DNA from: Sorghum bicolor
Lineage: Eukaryota; Streptophyta; Magnoliopsida; Poales; Poaceae
NCBI RefSeq assembly: GCF_000003195.3
Contig: NC_012873.2
Coordinates: 25,331,317-25,395,316 of the forward strand
Direction: 5' to 3'
Length of the DNA: 64,000 nt
Below the pieces are notes generated by a model. That model was not told the origin of the DNA. It saw only the letters and a list, made by a program, of their open reading frames with translations, and searched no databases. Of this stretch, positions 33,037 to 44,487 are shown piece after piece (positions within the stretch are counted from its first letter, which is position 1; each line of letters begins with the position of its first letter). The position numbers were made by a program, and so were the translations under genes.

Positions 33037-34687
33037 TGTTGGGTATTCTTAACATCATTACCAAAAGTAGACAGTTTTCTAATTCTAGCAACGGTGCCAA
33101 AAATGCCAAACCTATCCCTCATACCACTTAAGCCAAGTTGTCATCCCCAGCATGACATGAGAGACGCGGTATTGAAATGTGCAATTGCTCTTCTAAATAA
33201 ATAATGAATAGGATCTGCAAGCGCATAGATTAATGCCGATGTAGCATTTTAACCGGGAAGTATTCCATGTATCGTTATTTATATTTTTACCACTGGGAAG
33301 GGATTAGCAATCATCAATATTGATTACAGAATAGAATATGAGATTGAGCATCTATCATTGCATGTATAATTGAGAACAGTTATCTAACTCTTTCATACAG
33401 GGATAAGTGTCACATAAAAGATGTATGAAGTAATGAATAATGACAAAGATAATTAATCTGGTCAGCCACATATAAATATGATAAGCACCTGAATTAGATA
33501 CCCTAGAAAGTCATTAGCATGGAATTAGAATGAACTACAAGAATATTTCCTATGTTATTCTCAACTATATAGTCTAGCATTATCATAGTTAGTGCAAGCA
33601 TACTTAGCAATCATTGTGAGACAAGACTACGCCCATGCATAGTGATATTAGCAAGGTAAATGAGAAACATAGCAATCACTCCTCTGTAATAATATTGCTC
33701 TGCCAGCCCAATACACGAGAGGGGGATGATATAAGAATCAATGAAGCTCTCACAATCACGAACTACCCCACGATCTGGCATATTGGGTACAGTCGCAGAT
33801 AAATACGGTATAAGCACCACGCCTACACAATATCTATCATTTACCCATGGATCCGATGGATAAATGCTATACGATCCTAAACATGTATATAGATCCAATC
33901 TAACTAAGCCAAGTACATAACTATGATAAACTAAGAACAATATAATCTTGAATATAAACAAGTAGAGCAAAGTCATAAGCAATATATTGAAGTAGAACAA
34001 AGTCATATTCATAATATTGAAGAACAAAGATAATTAGAAAGCAATTAGAAGCACAATTAGAGAATTACCAAGAATCCTCTTGACAGATCCGGAAACCAAT
34101 CGAAGAATGACACCTTCTAGTTCTAATCCTGTGTAGCTATGCTAATCTAGATATCTAATTGATGTGTTGGCTCTAATCTTGATTAGGGGCTTCTTCTCCC
34201 TTGAGGAATAATGAATTAGGGTTGAGAGGCTCTCTCCTCCAGGGGCCAGGGGGTCTGGTTTTATAGTCCGTTCAAGTGAATATGGGCCGTTGGATCAAAC
34301 CGACATAGATTGTATGGTTTAGATTCATCCTTTAGGTCGGTGGAGATCTCCCACGAAGCAGAGTCCTGATTGGACTCAGGGAGGGGGCGGGCACCCAGGG
34401 GAACAGGGCGGGCGCCCTGCCTCTGGCCCCGTTTCGTCTCCGCTTCGGTCTCGTGGCTTTTGGAGTCTTCTAGATGTAAGATAATTGCACGACACGTTAA
34501 TATATCTATGTAATCCCGACGTGTGGGCCTTTCTTCCGTATTTCTTGATAACCCCCTGCAAAAATAGACGAACACCAAAACTCGTGGAATTCTGTCAGAT
34601 AAAACCCTAAGTCTAGATGTTGATTTCATTTGGATCCTTTTCTTTGTTTATTTGATTATTAAATTTGATACTTAAGGACCGTCAACA
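33037..34687 (-). repeat. F 3' LTR (1651 bp)
   Basis: Minus strand TGTTGACGGTCCTTAAGTA to AAGAATACCCAACA. Contains open frames at 33611-34027 (138 codons) and 34261-34629 (122 codons). Polypurine tract (minus gcttgggggagtt) at 34688-34700. Confidence 0.92.
33611..34027 (-). CDS. LTR-embedded ORF, 138 codons (F 3' LTR)
   Basis: Same frame as at 9207-9623, same length, starting MFFNIMNMTLFYFNILLMTL. Several amino-acid differences from the C copy but no stop. Confidence 0.3.
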   Translation of the reverse strand: MFFNIMNMTLFYFNILLMTLLYLFIFKIILFLVYHSYVLGLVRLDLYTCLGSYSIYPSDPWVNDRYCVGVVLIPYLSATVPNMPDRGVVRDCESFIDSYIIPLSCIGLAEQYYYRGVIAMFLIYLANITMHGRSLVSQ

Positions 34688-36831
34688 AACTCCCCCAAGC
34701 TTACCTCTTGCTCATCCCTGAGCAAGGATAGACTCAGCAATGGATCAGAAGTTGTTGCAATATCTTTTAAAAATTGACGGTACACATGCTTTTTAAATAA
34801 GATCTCATCTCTGAGTTAGAGTAAACTGTCGAGACTTAAAACTTACTTACTTTACCTTTCACCATGGGACTTGTAACCGTCACTTCTGTCTTGAGTAGTT
34901 AAAAGATAGAACAGTCTAGCCAAGTGCCATGTCTCTTATTGTTGATCAGCTATATCTCTGGTGTTTTTGCAAATTTTCAAATAAAACTCAGAGACTCCTT
35001 GTATGACTCTCTCATATCTCTCTTTTGTGGTATTTTTGGATCCTTACCAAGGCAGTGATGGTATATGCCTTTTCTCAAGATATGTAGTATTTGTGGTATA
35101 AAGCATAGTGACATTGCCTTCTCTCTCACCCTACTCTAATAAGGCTTTAATATTTGGAGCTCATATGTGGGAGATAAAATATACATACTTACAAGACATT
35201 TATTGTATAGTCAAACCATGGATCCAAAGTAACAAGTCAATAAGTTTAATCAAGATGTGCATGTGTGGCGAATGAATGGTGTATGGTGATGATGGTGGTA
35301 ACAGTGGTGAAAGTCTAATTCTACTTTTGGTCTTTGAGGGGATATATATACCTTCCTTGCTTTTTGAATAGTGAGGAGAATGAGATGCTCTTCATTTTCT
35401 TTCCTCACAGGTGGGTATCTCATACCCCTAATTCTACTGTCGGACACTTGTCCATTTTTACCTCTCGTCTCACATTTTCTTTTCTTTCGAGGTTCCGAGC
35501 ACTTGCTCCTTTTTATTTCCTCGTATCTCTCTTTTTTTAGAGCACTCATCTCTTGAGATAATATAGCAAGTGGTAGTAACAAGATAACTTGAGCATTTAT
35601 TTCACAGGGGAAAATAGAAATATTTTTTATTATTCTCTCCCGGGTTAGGAGTAGAATATTTTTAGGTGGTTCTGGAGATGGAAATGGATGGATATATGTG
35701 GATGGTACTTCCGGAATAGAAGTAGCATATATGAGTGAACGTGCAAGTGAAACTTGATTTAACCACATGACAAGCTCCTAAGGGTCTACACAGCTTGACC
35801 ACACTCAATGCTCATAAGCAGTAAATAGTAAATGTGTGGCTCAAAGTCTAGCAAGCATGTATATTTGGCTGTGGTAGGAATTTAAACTCTCATCATACAG
35901 GAACTCATCATGCAATATTTTAAAGATTTTCAAAGATAAAATTCTCTAGAATTCTAGCATCTCTAGGAACAGATAAATAGCAGCTCAACCTTCCCATATC
36001 GTATCTGTTAACAACTTAGACTTCAGATCAAGTTTTCATCCCACAAGTTTAGGTCTAGAGCAAGCTTTAAATTATAACAGTTATGTCTAAACTTGAGAGA
36101 GAACTTAAAATGTGCAAATTAGGCAGAGCAACTATTCATCATATCCATACTTGAGTTTTATTATTAAGATACAGATTAGCATAGCCACTTTATTTATTTA
36201 TTAAACACACTAAGCAAAAGATATATATATATAAGCACAAGATCTTTATTTGGTTTTTCATAGTTATATATATTTACATTCTAACATAGTATAAGTATAA
36301 AGATAGATAGATAGATAGAAATACTTATCGGGAAAAATGGGGGTGCTCTCCCCCAAGCTGAATTTTGACGTAATTTCTCTTGATGTAGCTAGCAGGTGGC
36401 AGAGGTGCATTTGAAAGTCAGCAGCATTCTGACAGCGATTAGAATGTCCTCCGTCTGCTAGTCTTCTTGATTCTTAAATTCTGTGGAGCTCAAATAGACA
36501 ACAAAGCTTGTGGAACTGATTAAGTGTTAGCATAAATATCTAGCCTTTATCATGTTGAGACTCCTTAATAATTATTACTCCCTGTTTTTATATTTTTATT
36601 TTATAAAGCAGAAAAATATTTATTTTATTTTTATGCCAACACACATGCCACTCGTATATTCACATGGGGCTTACTGTTTTTCACATTTTTATTTTCTTTT
36701 TAGGATAGCATGAACATGATTAACTAAGCAAACTGTTTAAAATAATTGAAAGGGAAAGGATAACTACCAAGTTTACCTCTTGGCAAGGCGTTCGGTTTTT
36801 TTAAGTCCTCTGAATGGGACTCTTCATTTTC
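34688..36831 (-). other. F 3' non-coding region
   Basis: 2.1 kb of AT-rich DNA where a full-length Athila would have reverse transcriptase and integrase. No such motif in any frame. Contains a GATA-type microsatellite at 36300-36320 and TA repeats at 36222-36233. Conserved in position and sequence with B and E. Confidence 0.75.
35250..35768 (-). other. Possible 3'-region ORF (F copy, 172 codons)
   Basis: Longest version of the frame also seen in E and B. Contains LLLTRERIIKNISIFPCEIN and SDSRIRGMRYPPVRK. No family recognised and low-complexity runs make it doubtful. Confidence 0.25.
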
Positions 36832-38345
36832 TTAATTGTCCTGGGATTCGTTGGGTGGCGTAGTCGGCACTTCCGGCGGCGCCTCCTCTTCATGTATAGT
36901 TATCTTCTCTTTCCATACCTGACTCGGTGCTACGGTCTCCTCTGTATAATTCTGTTTAAACTCTATGTCTTCTGACCTTATAACTTCTCCTTCGTAGTCT
37001 GCCCATCCATCCTTGATGATTTGCATCCTCTGGTTGCGATTGCGTCGTTTCCTTGCCTGCTTAGATTCTTCAACGATATAGTTAGGGTCAGTAAAATAAC
37101 GTCGTACCTTCTCTGAGGGGAAGTGCATATGGACTTCTCCGGTTCCAATGTAGATGATTGCTTTAACGGTGCTGAGGAACGGTCTTCCAAGGATGATGGG
37201 TGGATCATATTCACCTTCTCCCATGTCAATAACCTGAAAGTCTGTGTAGACAAAATGATCGTCTATCTTGATAGGGACATCAGTTACTGTTCCTTTAACT
37301 TCTCGAAATGTCTGATCTGCCATGTGGAGATGAATATATGTTGGTTTTAGGGGCATGGTTCCGAACAAGAGCCGATAGGTGACTGCGGCCATTATGTTGA
37401 CGCCCGATCCGGTGTCGCAAAACGTCTTGTAGAAGTTGTATCCATTTATGGAGCAGTAGATGCTTGGCATTCGTGGGTCGTCCTTCTTGGTCAAAAACGG
37501 TGACTTAAGTTGATGATCTTGGCCTCCATGAACTGCAGTGACCATCTTAGCTGACTCGGTCCACACTTGCTTGTTCCTGTTCCTCCTGTTGGTCCTCTTC
37601 CTTGATTCACGTCTGGATTGATCTAGGATTTGTGTAGTCTTGTTCCTGAAGAAAAATGTCTCCTTCCTCCCTTTGATGTAGAAACTGATCTTGGCAGCAC
37701 TGGCGTAGATGATAGCTCCCGTGGTGTTCAAGAATGGCCTCCCTAAGATGATAGGTGCCCTCTCATCATTTCCGGTCTCTACTACTACGAAGTCTGCTAG
37801 GGCATACAAGGTACCAACTCGGACACAAAGGTTCCTTAATATTCCTTTTGGAAAAGTTATCGTTTGATCTGCAAGCTGCAAACACATGTTGTCTCTAATA
37901 AAGGATATGTAAAGAATTTCTAATAGAGTACCCTGGGTATAATGTTGACGCTGGAGCCAAAGTCATAGAGTGCTTCTGGGATGTCCACCATGCCGATGGA
38001 GATCGGGATGACGGGGCGTCCTGGATCTCCTCTCTTGACCGGCAGAAGGTCAGTAGTGAATTCAGTGACGGGGTTACTCCAATTACCTGCATCAAACATG
38101 TCTACAAGATTTGCAGATTCTAATCCTTCCGGTTGTGATGGTATACCGGGGTTAGTAGCAGGAACAGCAGCAGCAATTTGATTTAACTGAGATTCGATCA
38201 TTTTATTAAAGCTAATTTGATTCTTGATGGCAGAAGAGAAATTATCCATTCTATTATTTATATTTTCTAGCATTTTATCATTAGATGCCAATTTCTTAGA
38301 TAGGTTATCCATTAGCTTTCCTTGATTAGACACTAACTCTCTCAA
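36832..38345 (-). pseudogene. F linker plus tandem retropepsin-like domains, one frameshift
   Basis: 38345-37920 gives the linker and the start of unit 1 (YDFGSSVNII, Asp about residue 128; the usual Cys before it is Tyr). A stop and a small deletion near 37875-37925 shift the frame; 37887-36832 (351 codons) then gives the rest of unit 1 (LQLADQTITFPKGI, ADFVVVETG, IILGRPFL at 46-53), a basic linker (RKRTNRRNRNKQ), and the whole of unit 2: FCDTGSGVNIM (Asp 158), HLHMADQTF, PPIILGRPFL (230-238), then a basic/acidic tail ending NESQDN. Autonomous Athila proteins, from memory, carry one such unit before reverse transcriptase. Confidence 0.88.
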
Positions 38346-38432
38346 AGGTGGAAAATTATTATTATTGTTGTAATAATTGTTACCTTGATAATTACCTGAG
38401 TAGTTAGGCCTCTGTTGATTCCAACCTTGATT

Positions 38433-39479
38433 TTATTGAGGACGGTTGTAATAGTTGTTGTTGTTGATGATGATGTAGTTCACATCCTCAAGCATCTCAG
38501 GACAGTGATTGCCTGAGTGTCCAGTATCTCCACACTCCTCACATGTCATGTGAGAGTCGTAGATGTGCATCACTTCCTTCTTATCTCTAGCTCTATCGTC
38601 GAGCTTCTTCATGAGCAGGTCTAGCTTTGCAGACAGCATGTCTACCTCCTTCAGCTGATGCATACCTCCACCTCTCTTGCGTGTCTGGGTCCTCTCTTCA
38701 TTCCAGCTTTGGTTGGACGCCATCTTCTCCACAAGAGTTGTGGCTTGTGATATAGTAAGTGATAAGAATGCTCCTCCAGCTGCAGCATCCATGGTTTCTC
38801 GGGCACTGTTGCCGAGCCCATGATAAAACGTCTACATCAATAGCCAACTCTCCATTCCATGATGGGGACATTCTAGGATGTAGTCTTGGAAGCGCTCCCA
38901 TGCTTCTGGAACAGATTCATCATTTTGTTGCTGAAAACTTGTAATCTTCCCACGGAGAGCATTGGTCTTGCCCATGGGAAAGAACTTAGCCAGGAAGTTT
39001 GTTGAGCAGAGTGCCCACGTAGTATTATTCTCCTTTGTAGCGTAGAACCACTGCTTTGCTCTTCCTAACAGTGAGAATGGGAAGAGGCGAAGTAGTATAG
39101 CATCTTTGGAAACTCCTGATATGGTGAATGTGTTGCATATCTCTAGGAAGTGTTGCAGATGAGCACTAGCATCTTCGTGTGCCTTCCCACAGAACTGGTT
39201 GCATTGTACCATGTTGATAAGTCTAGGCTTGAGCTCAAAGTTTCCATCGATCTCAGCAGCAGGTCCAGTGCGGATGTTGTCTATAGTGGGAGCTGAGAAC
39301 TCGCGGATCGATTTGTTCGCCATGGCTTCGAACCCTGAAGACAAGTTCCGGTGATCTTCTTGATTGGATGAAGCTTCTTGCTGAAGTGTTGATGATCTCT
39401 TCTTGAGCTTGGCTCTCGTCTTCTTGAATAATGCTTCGGGATTGTCAACAAAATTTCCTGAAAGATGTCTTCTATTCAT
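38433..39479 (-). pseudogene. gag: F gag (Athila-like), two C-to-T stops
   Basis: ATG at 39479 (MNRRHLSGNFVDNPEALFKK). The capsid core is complete (LINMVQCNQFCGKAHEDASA, LFPFSLLGRAKQWFYATKEN, FLAKFFPMGKTNALRG). TAG at 38832-38834 replaces a CAG found in B and C. Reading through it, the same frame continues TFYHGLGNSARETMDAAAGG into the C-terminal half with the basic segment and the zinc knuckle CEECGDTGHSGNHC, and reaches TAA in place of CAA near 38433. Apart from these two changes the gag is intact (about 350 codons). Capsid/nucleocapsid role by family. Confidence 0.9.
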
Positions 39480-39613
39480 ACATTCCCTTGCATAAGATAA
39501 AATAGAAAAATATCGGGGTAAAACTGTATGAGAGAATTAATAAGCTCAATCATATTAGTGATGCGAATGATAACTCAAAATCTTTTATTCCATTCCTGAT
39601 TAATAATCAACCT

Positions 39614-39631
39614 TCCCCGGCAACGGTGCCA
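39614..39631 (-). other. F primer-binding site (tRNA-Asp)
   Basis: Minus strand tggcaccgttgccgggga, 17 of 18 to tRNA-Asp(GUC). Confidence 0.8.
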
Positions 39632-39639
39632 AAAATGCT

Positions 39640-41289
39640 TGTTGGGTATTCTTAACATCATTACCAAAAGTAGACAGTTTTCTAATTCTAGCAATGGTGC
39701 CAAACATGCCAAACCTATCCCTCATACCACTTAAGCCAAGTTGTCATCCCCAGCATGACATGAGAGACGCTGTATTGAAATATGCAATTGCTCTTCTAAA
39801 TAAATAATGAATGGGATCTGCAAGCGCACAGATTAATACCGATATATCATTTTAACCGCGAAGTATTCCAGGTATCGTTATTTATATTTTTACCACTGAG
39901 AAGGGATTAGCAATCATCAATATTGATTACAGAATAGAATATGAGATTGAGCATCTATCATTGCATGTATAATTGTGAACAGTTATCTAACTCTTTCATA
40001 TAGGGATAAGTGTCACATAAAAGATATATGAAGTAATGAATAATGACAAAGATAATTAATCTGATCAGCCACATATAAATATGATAAGCACCTCAATTAG
40101 ATACTCTAGAAAGTCATTAGCATGGAATTAGAACGAACTACAAGAATATTTCCAATGTTATTCTCAACTATATAGTCTAGCATTATCATAGTTAGTGCAA
40201 GCATACTTAGCAATTATTGTGAGACAAGACTATGCCCATGCATAGTGATATTAGCAAGGTAAATAAGAAACATAGCAATCACTCCCCTGTAATAATATTG
40301 TTCTGCCAGCCCAATACACGAGAGGGGGACTATATAAGAAACAATGAAGCTGTCACTATCACGAACTACCCCACGATCTGGCATATTGGGTACACTCGCA
40401 GATAAATACGGTATAAGCACCACGCCTACACAATATCTATCATTTCCCATGGATCCGATGGATAAAAACTATACGATCCTAAACATGTATATAGATCCAT
40501 TCTAACTAAGCCAAGTACATAACTATGATAAACTAAGAACAATATAATCTTGAATATAAACAAGTAGAATAAAGTCATAAGCAATATATTGAAGTAGAAC
40601 AAAGTCATATTCATAATATTGAAGAACAAAGATAATTAGAAATCAATTAGAAGCACAATTAGAGAATTACCAAGAATCCTCTTGACAGATCCGGAAACCA
40701 ATCGAAGATTGACTCCTTCTAGTTCTAATCCTATGTAGCTATGCTAATCTAGATATCTAATTGATGTGGTGGCTCTAATCTTGATCAGGGGCTTCTTCTC
40801 CCTTGAGGAATAATGAATTAGGGTTGAGAGGCTCTCTCCTCCAAGGGCCAGGGGGTCTGGTTTTATAGTCCCTTCAAGTAAATATGGGCCGTTGGATCAA
40901 ACCGACATAGATTGTATGGTTTAGATTCATCCTTTAGGTCGGTGGAGATCTCCCACGAAGCAGAGTCCTGATTGGACTCAGGGAGGGGGCGGGCGCCCAG
41001 GGGAACAGGGCGGGCGCCCTGCCTCTGGCCCCGTTTCGTCTCTGCTTCGGTCTCGTGGCTTCTGGAGGCTTCTAGATGTAAGATAATTGCGCGGCACGTT
41101 AATATCTCTATGTAATCCCGACGTGTGGGCCTTTCTTCCGTATTTCTTGATAACCCCCTGCAGAAATAGACAAACACCAAAACTCGTGGAATTCTGTCAG
41201 ATAAAACCCTAAGTCTAGATGTTGATTTCATTTGGATCCTTCTCTTTGTTTATTTGATTATTAAAATTGATACTTAAGGACCGTCAACA
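39640..41289 (-). repeat. F 5' LTR (1650 bp)
   Basis: Partner of 33037-34687 with only scattered differences by eye, so F inserted relatively recently. Its 138-codon frame is broken by one small deletion near 40445. Confidence 0.92.
40861..40868 (-). promoter_or_regulatory. TATA box in F 5' LTR
   Basis: Minus strand ctataaaacc. ACCGAC-type cores lie 33-38 and 70-75 bp upstream (40901-40906, 40938-40943). Confidence 0.6.
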
Positions 41290-41294
41290 GGAAT
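41290..41294. repeat. Target-site duplication of F, right copy
   Basis: ggaat, identical to 33032-33036; D resumes after it. Confidence 0.88.
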
Positions 41295-43998
41295 TGAGCT
41301 CACAATGCATGGGTATTTATAGGGGAAGAAGGGCAAGTTGTGAACACCCCAATGTGGGGGTCGGGCGACCTCCCCATAAGCACTATGTTTCAAAGTTTTG
41401 AATCATGGTAGGGAATCTTGCAACTTATATGAGCTCTGTTCCAGAGATTGGCCAATGTAGGGGTCGGCCGACCCCTACCCTAAGCACTCTAAATGATGTG
41501 ACATTAAGTGTCTACTAAAGTAAAGCCTAGGCGTGGACAAGAAGTAAAGTTCTTTTATATGATTCCCTTGCCTAGTGCTATGTGAAAGAGAAAAGATTGT
41601 TTGCAAAAGTGGTGATATGCTTAAAGTGGTTGTCAGTGATCATGATAGCACTAGAGCATGTCTAGGAGACTACTTGCAGGTTTAAGCTGGTGCACAGGTC
41701 CCAAACAAACCATTTCTTTTTAGACTTTGGCTTGTGTGTCATGCATGGGATTCTAAAGCAAAGCAAATGGGAGATAGAAGACTGCCAAAAGGGCAAGTCT
41801 TGTGGTCACCCGACCCCAACTTGAAAGCTCTAGGAGCATCCAAGTGCTGACCTCGACACATTACATCAAGCTAAAGTGAAAGACTGCAAGTGTGCCCAAT
41901 GGTGGGGTCGGCCGACCCCACCTCTAGGTGATCCATAGGTCAAAACTGTATTACAAGTTGTTCTCAAGATTTTTATTTATTATTTCTATGCATTTTGTCG
42001 AAGGGAAATATGTAAAACTAAACTAAGCATGCAATTCGAAGGGAAATGCAAGAATGCAATGAGTAAAGATGGGATAAATACTGATTTACCTTATCAGCAA
42101 GGGCTCCATGTTTTAGGTCCGTAGAGCAGGACCTCTCCATCTTGTTTATTGCTTGGGTGCTTCAGATGGCCCTCGAGATATGGACCAAGACTGCACCTCC
42201 TCTTGCCACACTTGCCTACCTTTGCCTTTAGGTTCTTGGAGGCATGGTATGGTTCTCCTTTAAGCACAATAGCCTCCATGGTGAACTCTGGTTTCACAGC
42301 TAGTCTCCCTCATGATTGAAGGGGGCCTCACTGATAGAATTGATGACATTTGTGCTAGTGGGGACCACAACAGGGTACTCAAGGTAACTCTGGAGGCATA
42401 TATGGGGCTAGAAGGTGTTGAGTTTGACACAAGGAGGATTGGGATGGAGAAGAAGAGGGAAGGCCAAGGAAAGCTATTGCCAAAGATTACAAACTTTTTT
42501 TCACAAGAGTTGCAACTGGGAATAGTTTCTAATTGCTGGCACGACACTCTGGGTCAGATTGGGTTTCCCAACTATGGGTCACCCGACCCCACCTTGATGG
42601 AACCAAAAGTTCACACTTCTCCCTCAACTCTCCTTTTCGTATGACCACTTTCAAGATACTTGCATCCTATCAAGTAGGGGTCACCTGACCCCTAGTTGTT
42701 GGGTACAGAGCAAGCAAGTTCGGGTCCTACACTTTTTAGGTGATTAGAAGTGGTCTGGCCAAGTTTGAGCCATAGTGGGTACTAAGTCCAGGTCACCCGA
42801 CTGCAGTTTGGAAGTTCTAGAGCGAACAGGTTCTGGGTTTGTACTTCCCCACATGTCATAGATGGTTTGGCCAAACATAGACTTGGTTAGCTACTAAGAT
42901 GGGGTCGCCCTACCCCATAATGGTGTCTCCCCAAGACCAGTTTTGTCTTAAGGACTAACGTAAGTGTATGCATGCTATCCTAAAGGCCATTCCACACAAA
43001 ATATATAAAAGAAGTTAAGATATGTAGATTTTAGTATTGTTGAATCTTTAGCAAAGATGAGTTCTAGCATGTCAACTTCTTCTATCAAGGATCAAACTCC
43101 TAGAAAACTCTTAAGAAGGTGGCCACTTACCTCAAAGGTGATGAGTCATAGCATTGGCCCTTCTTAGTTGCATCGAAGTTCTCCTTGGCCAAGAAACTTG
43201 TCTTCGACCATGAGGATCTCAAGTTGTCTCCATGAATGATCTCATGACTTACCCATAGAGATATCGATGTTCTTGCAGTAGGGGTTAGTCCAAAAGTTCA
43301 ACCAAGTTCCATGCAAGTATGTTTGGTTCAATAATCAAACTTAACACCATGTCTTGTTTGTTTAAGGTAGCCTATTTAACCTAAGTACCATGCTTAATTT
43401 AAAAAGACTATGGAGGTACTCACTTGAGCAATTAGTATAACCAAACCAAAGCATACTAACATAGAAAGAGGGAGCATGATAGGATGAACAAGATTCATTA
43501 TACTAGAGACAAGATAATGAGTGATGAAGACAAGAGGCAAATATTTTTTCTTTTATTATTATTATTATTTTTATATGCGAGGCAATGCAAGATGGAAAAT
43601 AAATGCATTTAAACAAATATGCTGTGGTTAAAATAAAGAAAAAAAATAAATGAGTGATGTGCATGAACATCTAGGATTTAGCTTTTTCCTGTGGCGTGGC
43701 CCATCCAAAGGACATCATCATACCAACTATTAAAGCCGATATATGAGCCGGGATGTTCCCGTTTAACATTCGAGTACCACAAGCTAGACTAGGAGCCCGA
43801 ATAGGTAGACAACAATAAAATTGTTGTCTATCAAGACTAGGCATGATGCCCGAATACAACTCAAAGACTAGGAGTTACCTAAGAAAGCACTGGATTTATG
43901 CAATATTAAGCAAACATGCAGTGGAAAGGATAAAAAGAAAAGAAAGGTAAAAGAAGGATAACTCAGACAACTTGGTTCTAAGTTAGATCAGCTACCGT
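41295..43998 (-). other. D body, 5' part and leader (non-coding)
   Basis: No retrotransposon domain seen. GC-rich palindromes of the ggggtcggccgacccc type lie at about 41365, 41459, 41905, 42586 and 42677. The segment 43270-43420 (ggggttagtccaa, accatgcttaattta) matches the leader of E at 27930-28110. A minus-strand frame at 42094-42297 (67 codons, Lys/Gly/Cys-rich) is open but unrecognised. A TTA microsatellite is at 43553-43570. Confidence 0.55.
41313..41323 (-). promoter_or_regulatory. TATA-like motif inside the D body
   Basis: Minus strand cctataaataccc, with ggtcggccgacc-like palindromes 45 and 140 bp upstream. It points toward the ORF at 32785 once F is removed. Could be an internal promoter or the remnant of an LTR U3. 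Confidence 0.35.
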
Positions 43999-44016
43999 TC
44001 GCTGGCAACGTCGTCA
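43999..44016 (-). other. D primer-binding site, decayed
   Basis: Minus strand tgacgacgttgccagcga matches the tRNA-Asp complement at 14 of 18 positions, 7 bp from the LTR. Confidence 0.6.
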
Positions 44017-44023
44017 GAAAGCT

Positions 44024-44483
44024 TGTTGGCATTTCATAGCGTCATCACAAAAGATAGACTAAAAGTCCATCACTGCAACAGCGCCAGAAAGCCTGTTGAC
44101 TCCAGAAGTGGCAAACGGAAATACCGCAAGCGTATGGTAGTCAATGTAGCTTTCACCGGGAGTATTTCAGGTATCGTATTTTCCACGGAGAACGTGAAGT
44201 GAACTAACTAGGCTCAAGGTCATCCAAAGGGTCAAGGATACGTAAGTGAGCTCACACAAATCCTAATCTAAAGATAAATGGTAGAGAGCTAGCTTGGTGG
44301 GAGGACAATGAGTGAGTATAGGACTCCTATGACTCTAACTTTACTCCTGCGAACCAAATCTGATCTAGTAGCGGACACACACTAACGTCGCTAAACTTAA
44401 CTACTTGTTTGTTGGAAGTCGACTGCAATAGGAGGACAAAACTCCTATCCAAGCAGACTCGTTTCTTATGGGCGCCTACTGAC
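44024..44483 (-). repeat. D 5' LTR, first 460 bp on plus strand
   Basis: Matches 21556-22018. It is broken by G immediately after ctactgac; in the other LTR the sequence runs on as tgtaccc. The rest of this LTR is absent from the window. Confidence 0.85.
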
Positions 44484-44487
44484 TGAT

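Larger units (their letters stand above)
33037..41289 (-). mobile_element. F: complete non-autonomous Athila-like element, minus strand, nested in D
   Basis: 8253 bp with two similar LTRs (33037-34687, 39640-41289) and the perfect duplication ggaat at 33032-33036 and 41290-41294. The body of 4952 bp holds a primer-binding site, gag, two protease units, and a 2.1-kb non-coding region up to the polypurine tract. There is no reverse transcriptase, RNase H or integrase and no sign of an internal deletion scar, and B has the same layout. This shows that the short architecture is a property of the family. Confidence 0.92.
21556..44483 (-). mobile_element. D: LARD-like LTR element, minus strand, nested in A, right end lost
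   Basis: Its 3' LTR is 21556-22780 plus 30204-30500 (split by E); its 5' LTR starts at 44024 and is cut at 44483 by G. The left flank catat (21551-21555) is the candidate duplication; its partner is in deleted DNA. The body, after removing F, is 30501-33036 plus 41295-44023, about 5.3 kb, and encodes no gag, protease, polymerase or integrase that I can recognise. LTRs with a large non-coding body define a LARD (large retrotransposon derivative). The primer-binding site shows descent from tRNA-Asp primed Athila-type elements. Confidence 0.8.

Noticed and set aside
32502..33131. 209-codon plus-strand open frame
   Set aside because: It runs antisense to the more protein-like minus frame, crosses the D/F insertion border at 33036/33037, and its end is F LTR sequence.
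42094..42297. 67-codon minus-strand frame rich in Lys, Gly and Cys in the D body
   Set aside because: Possibly a captured gene piece, but too short and without recognisable similarity to call.
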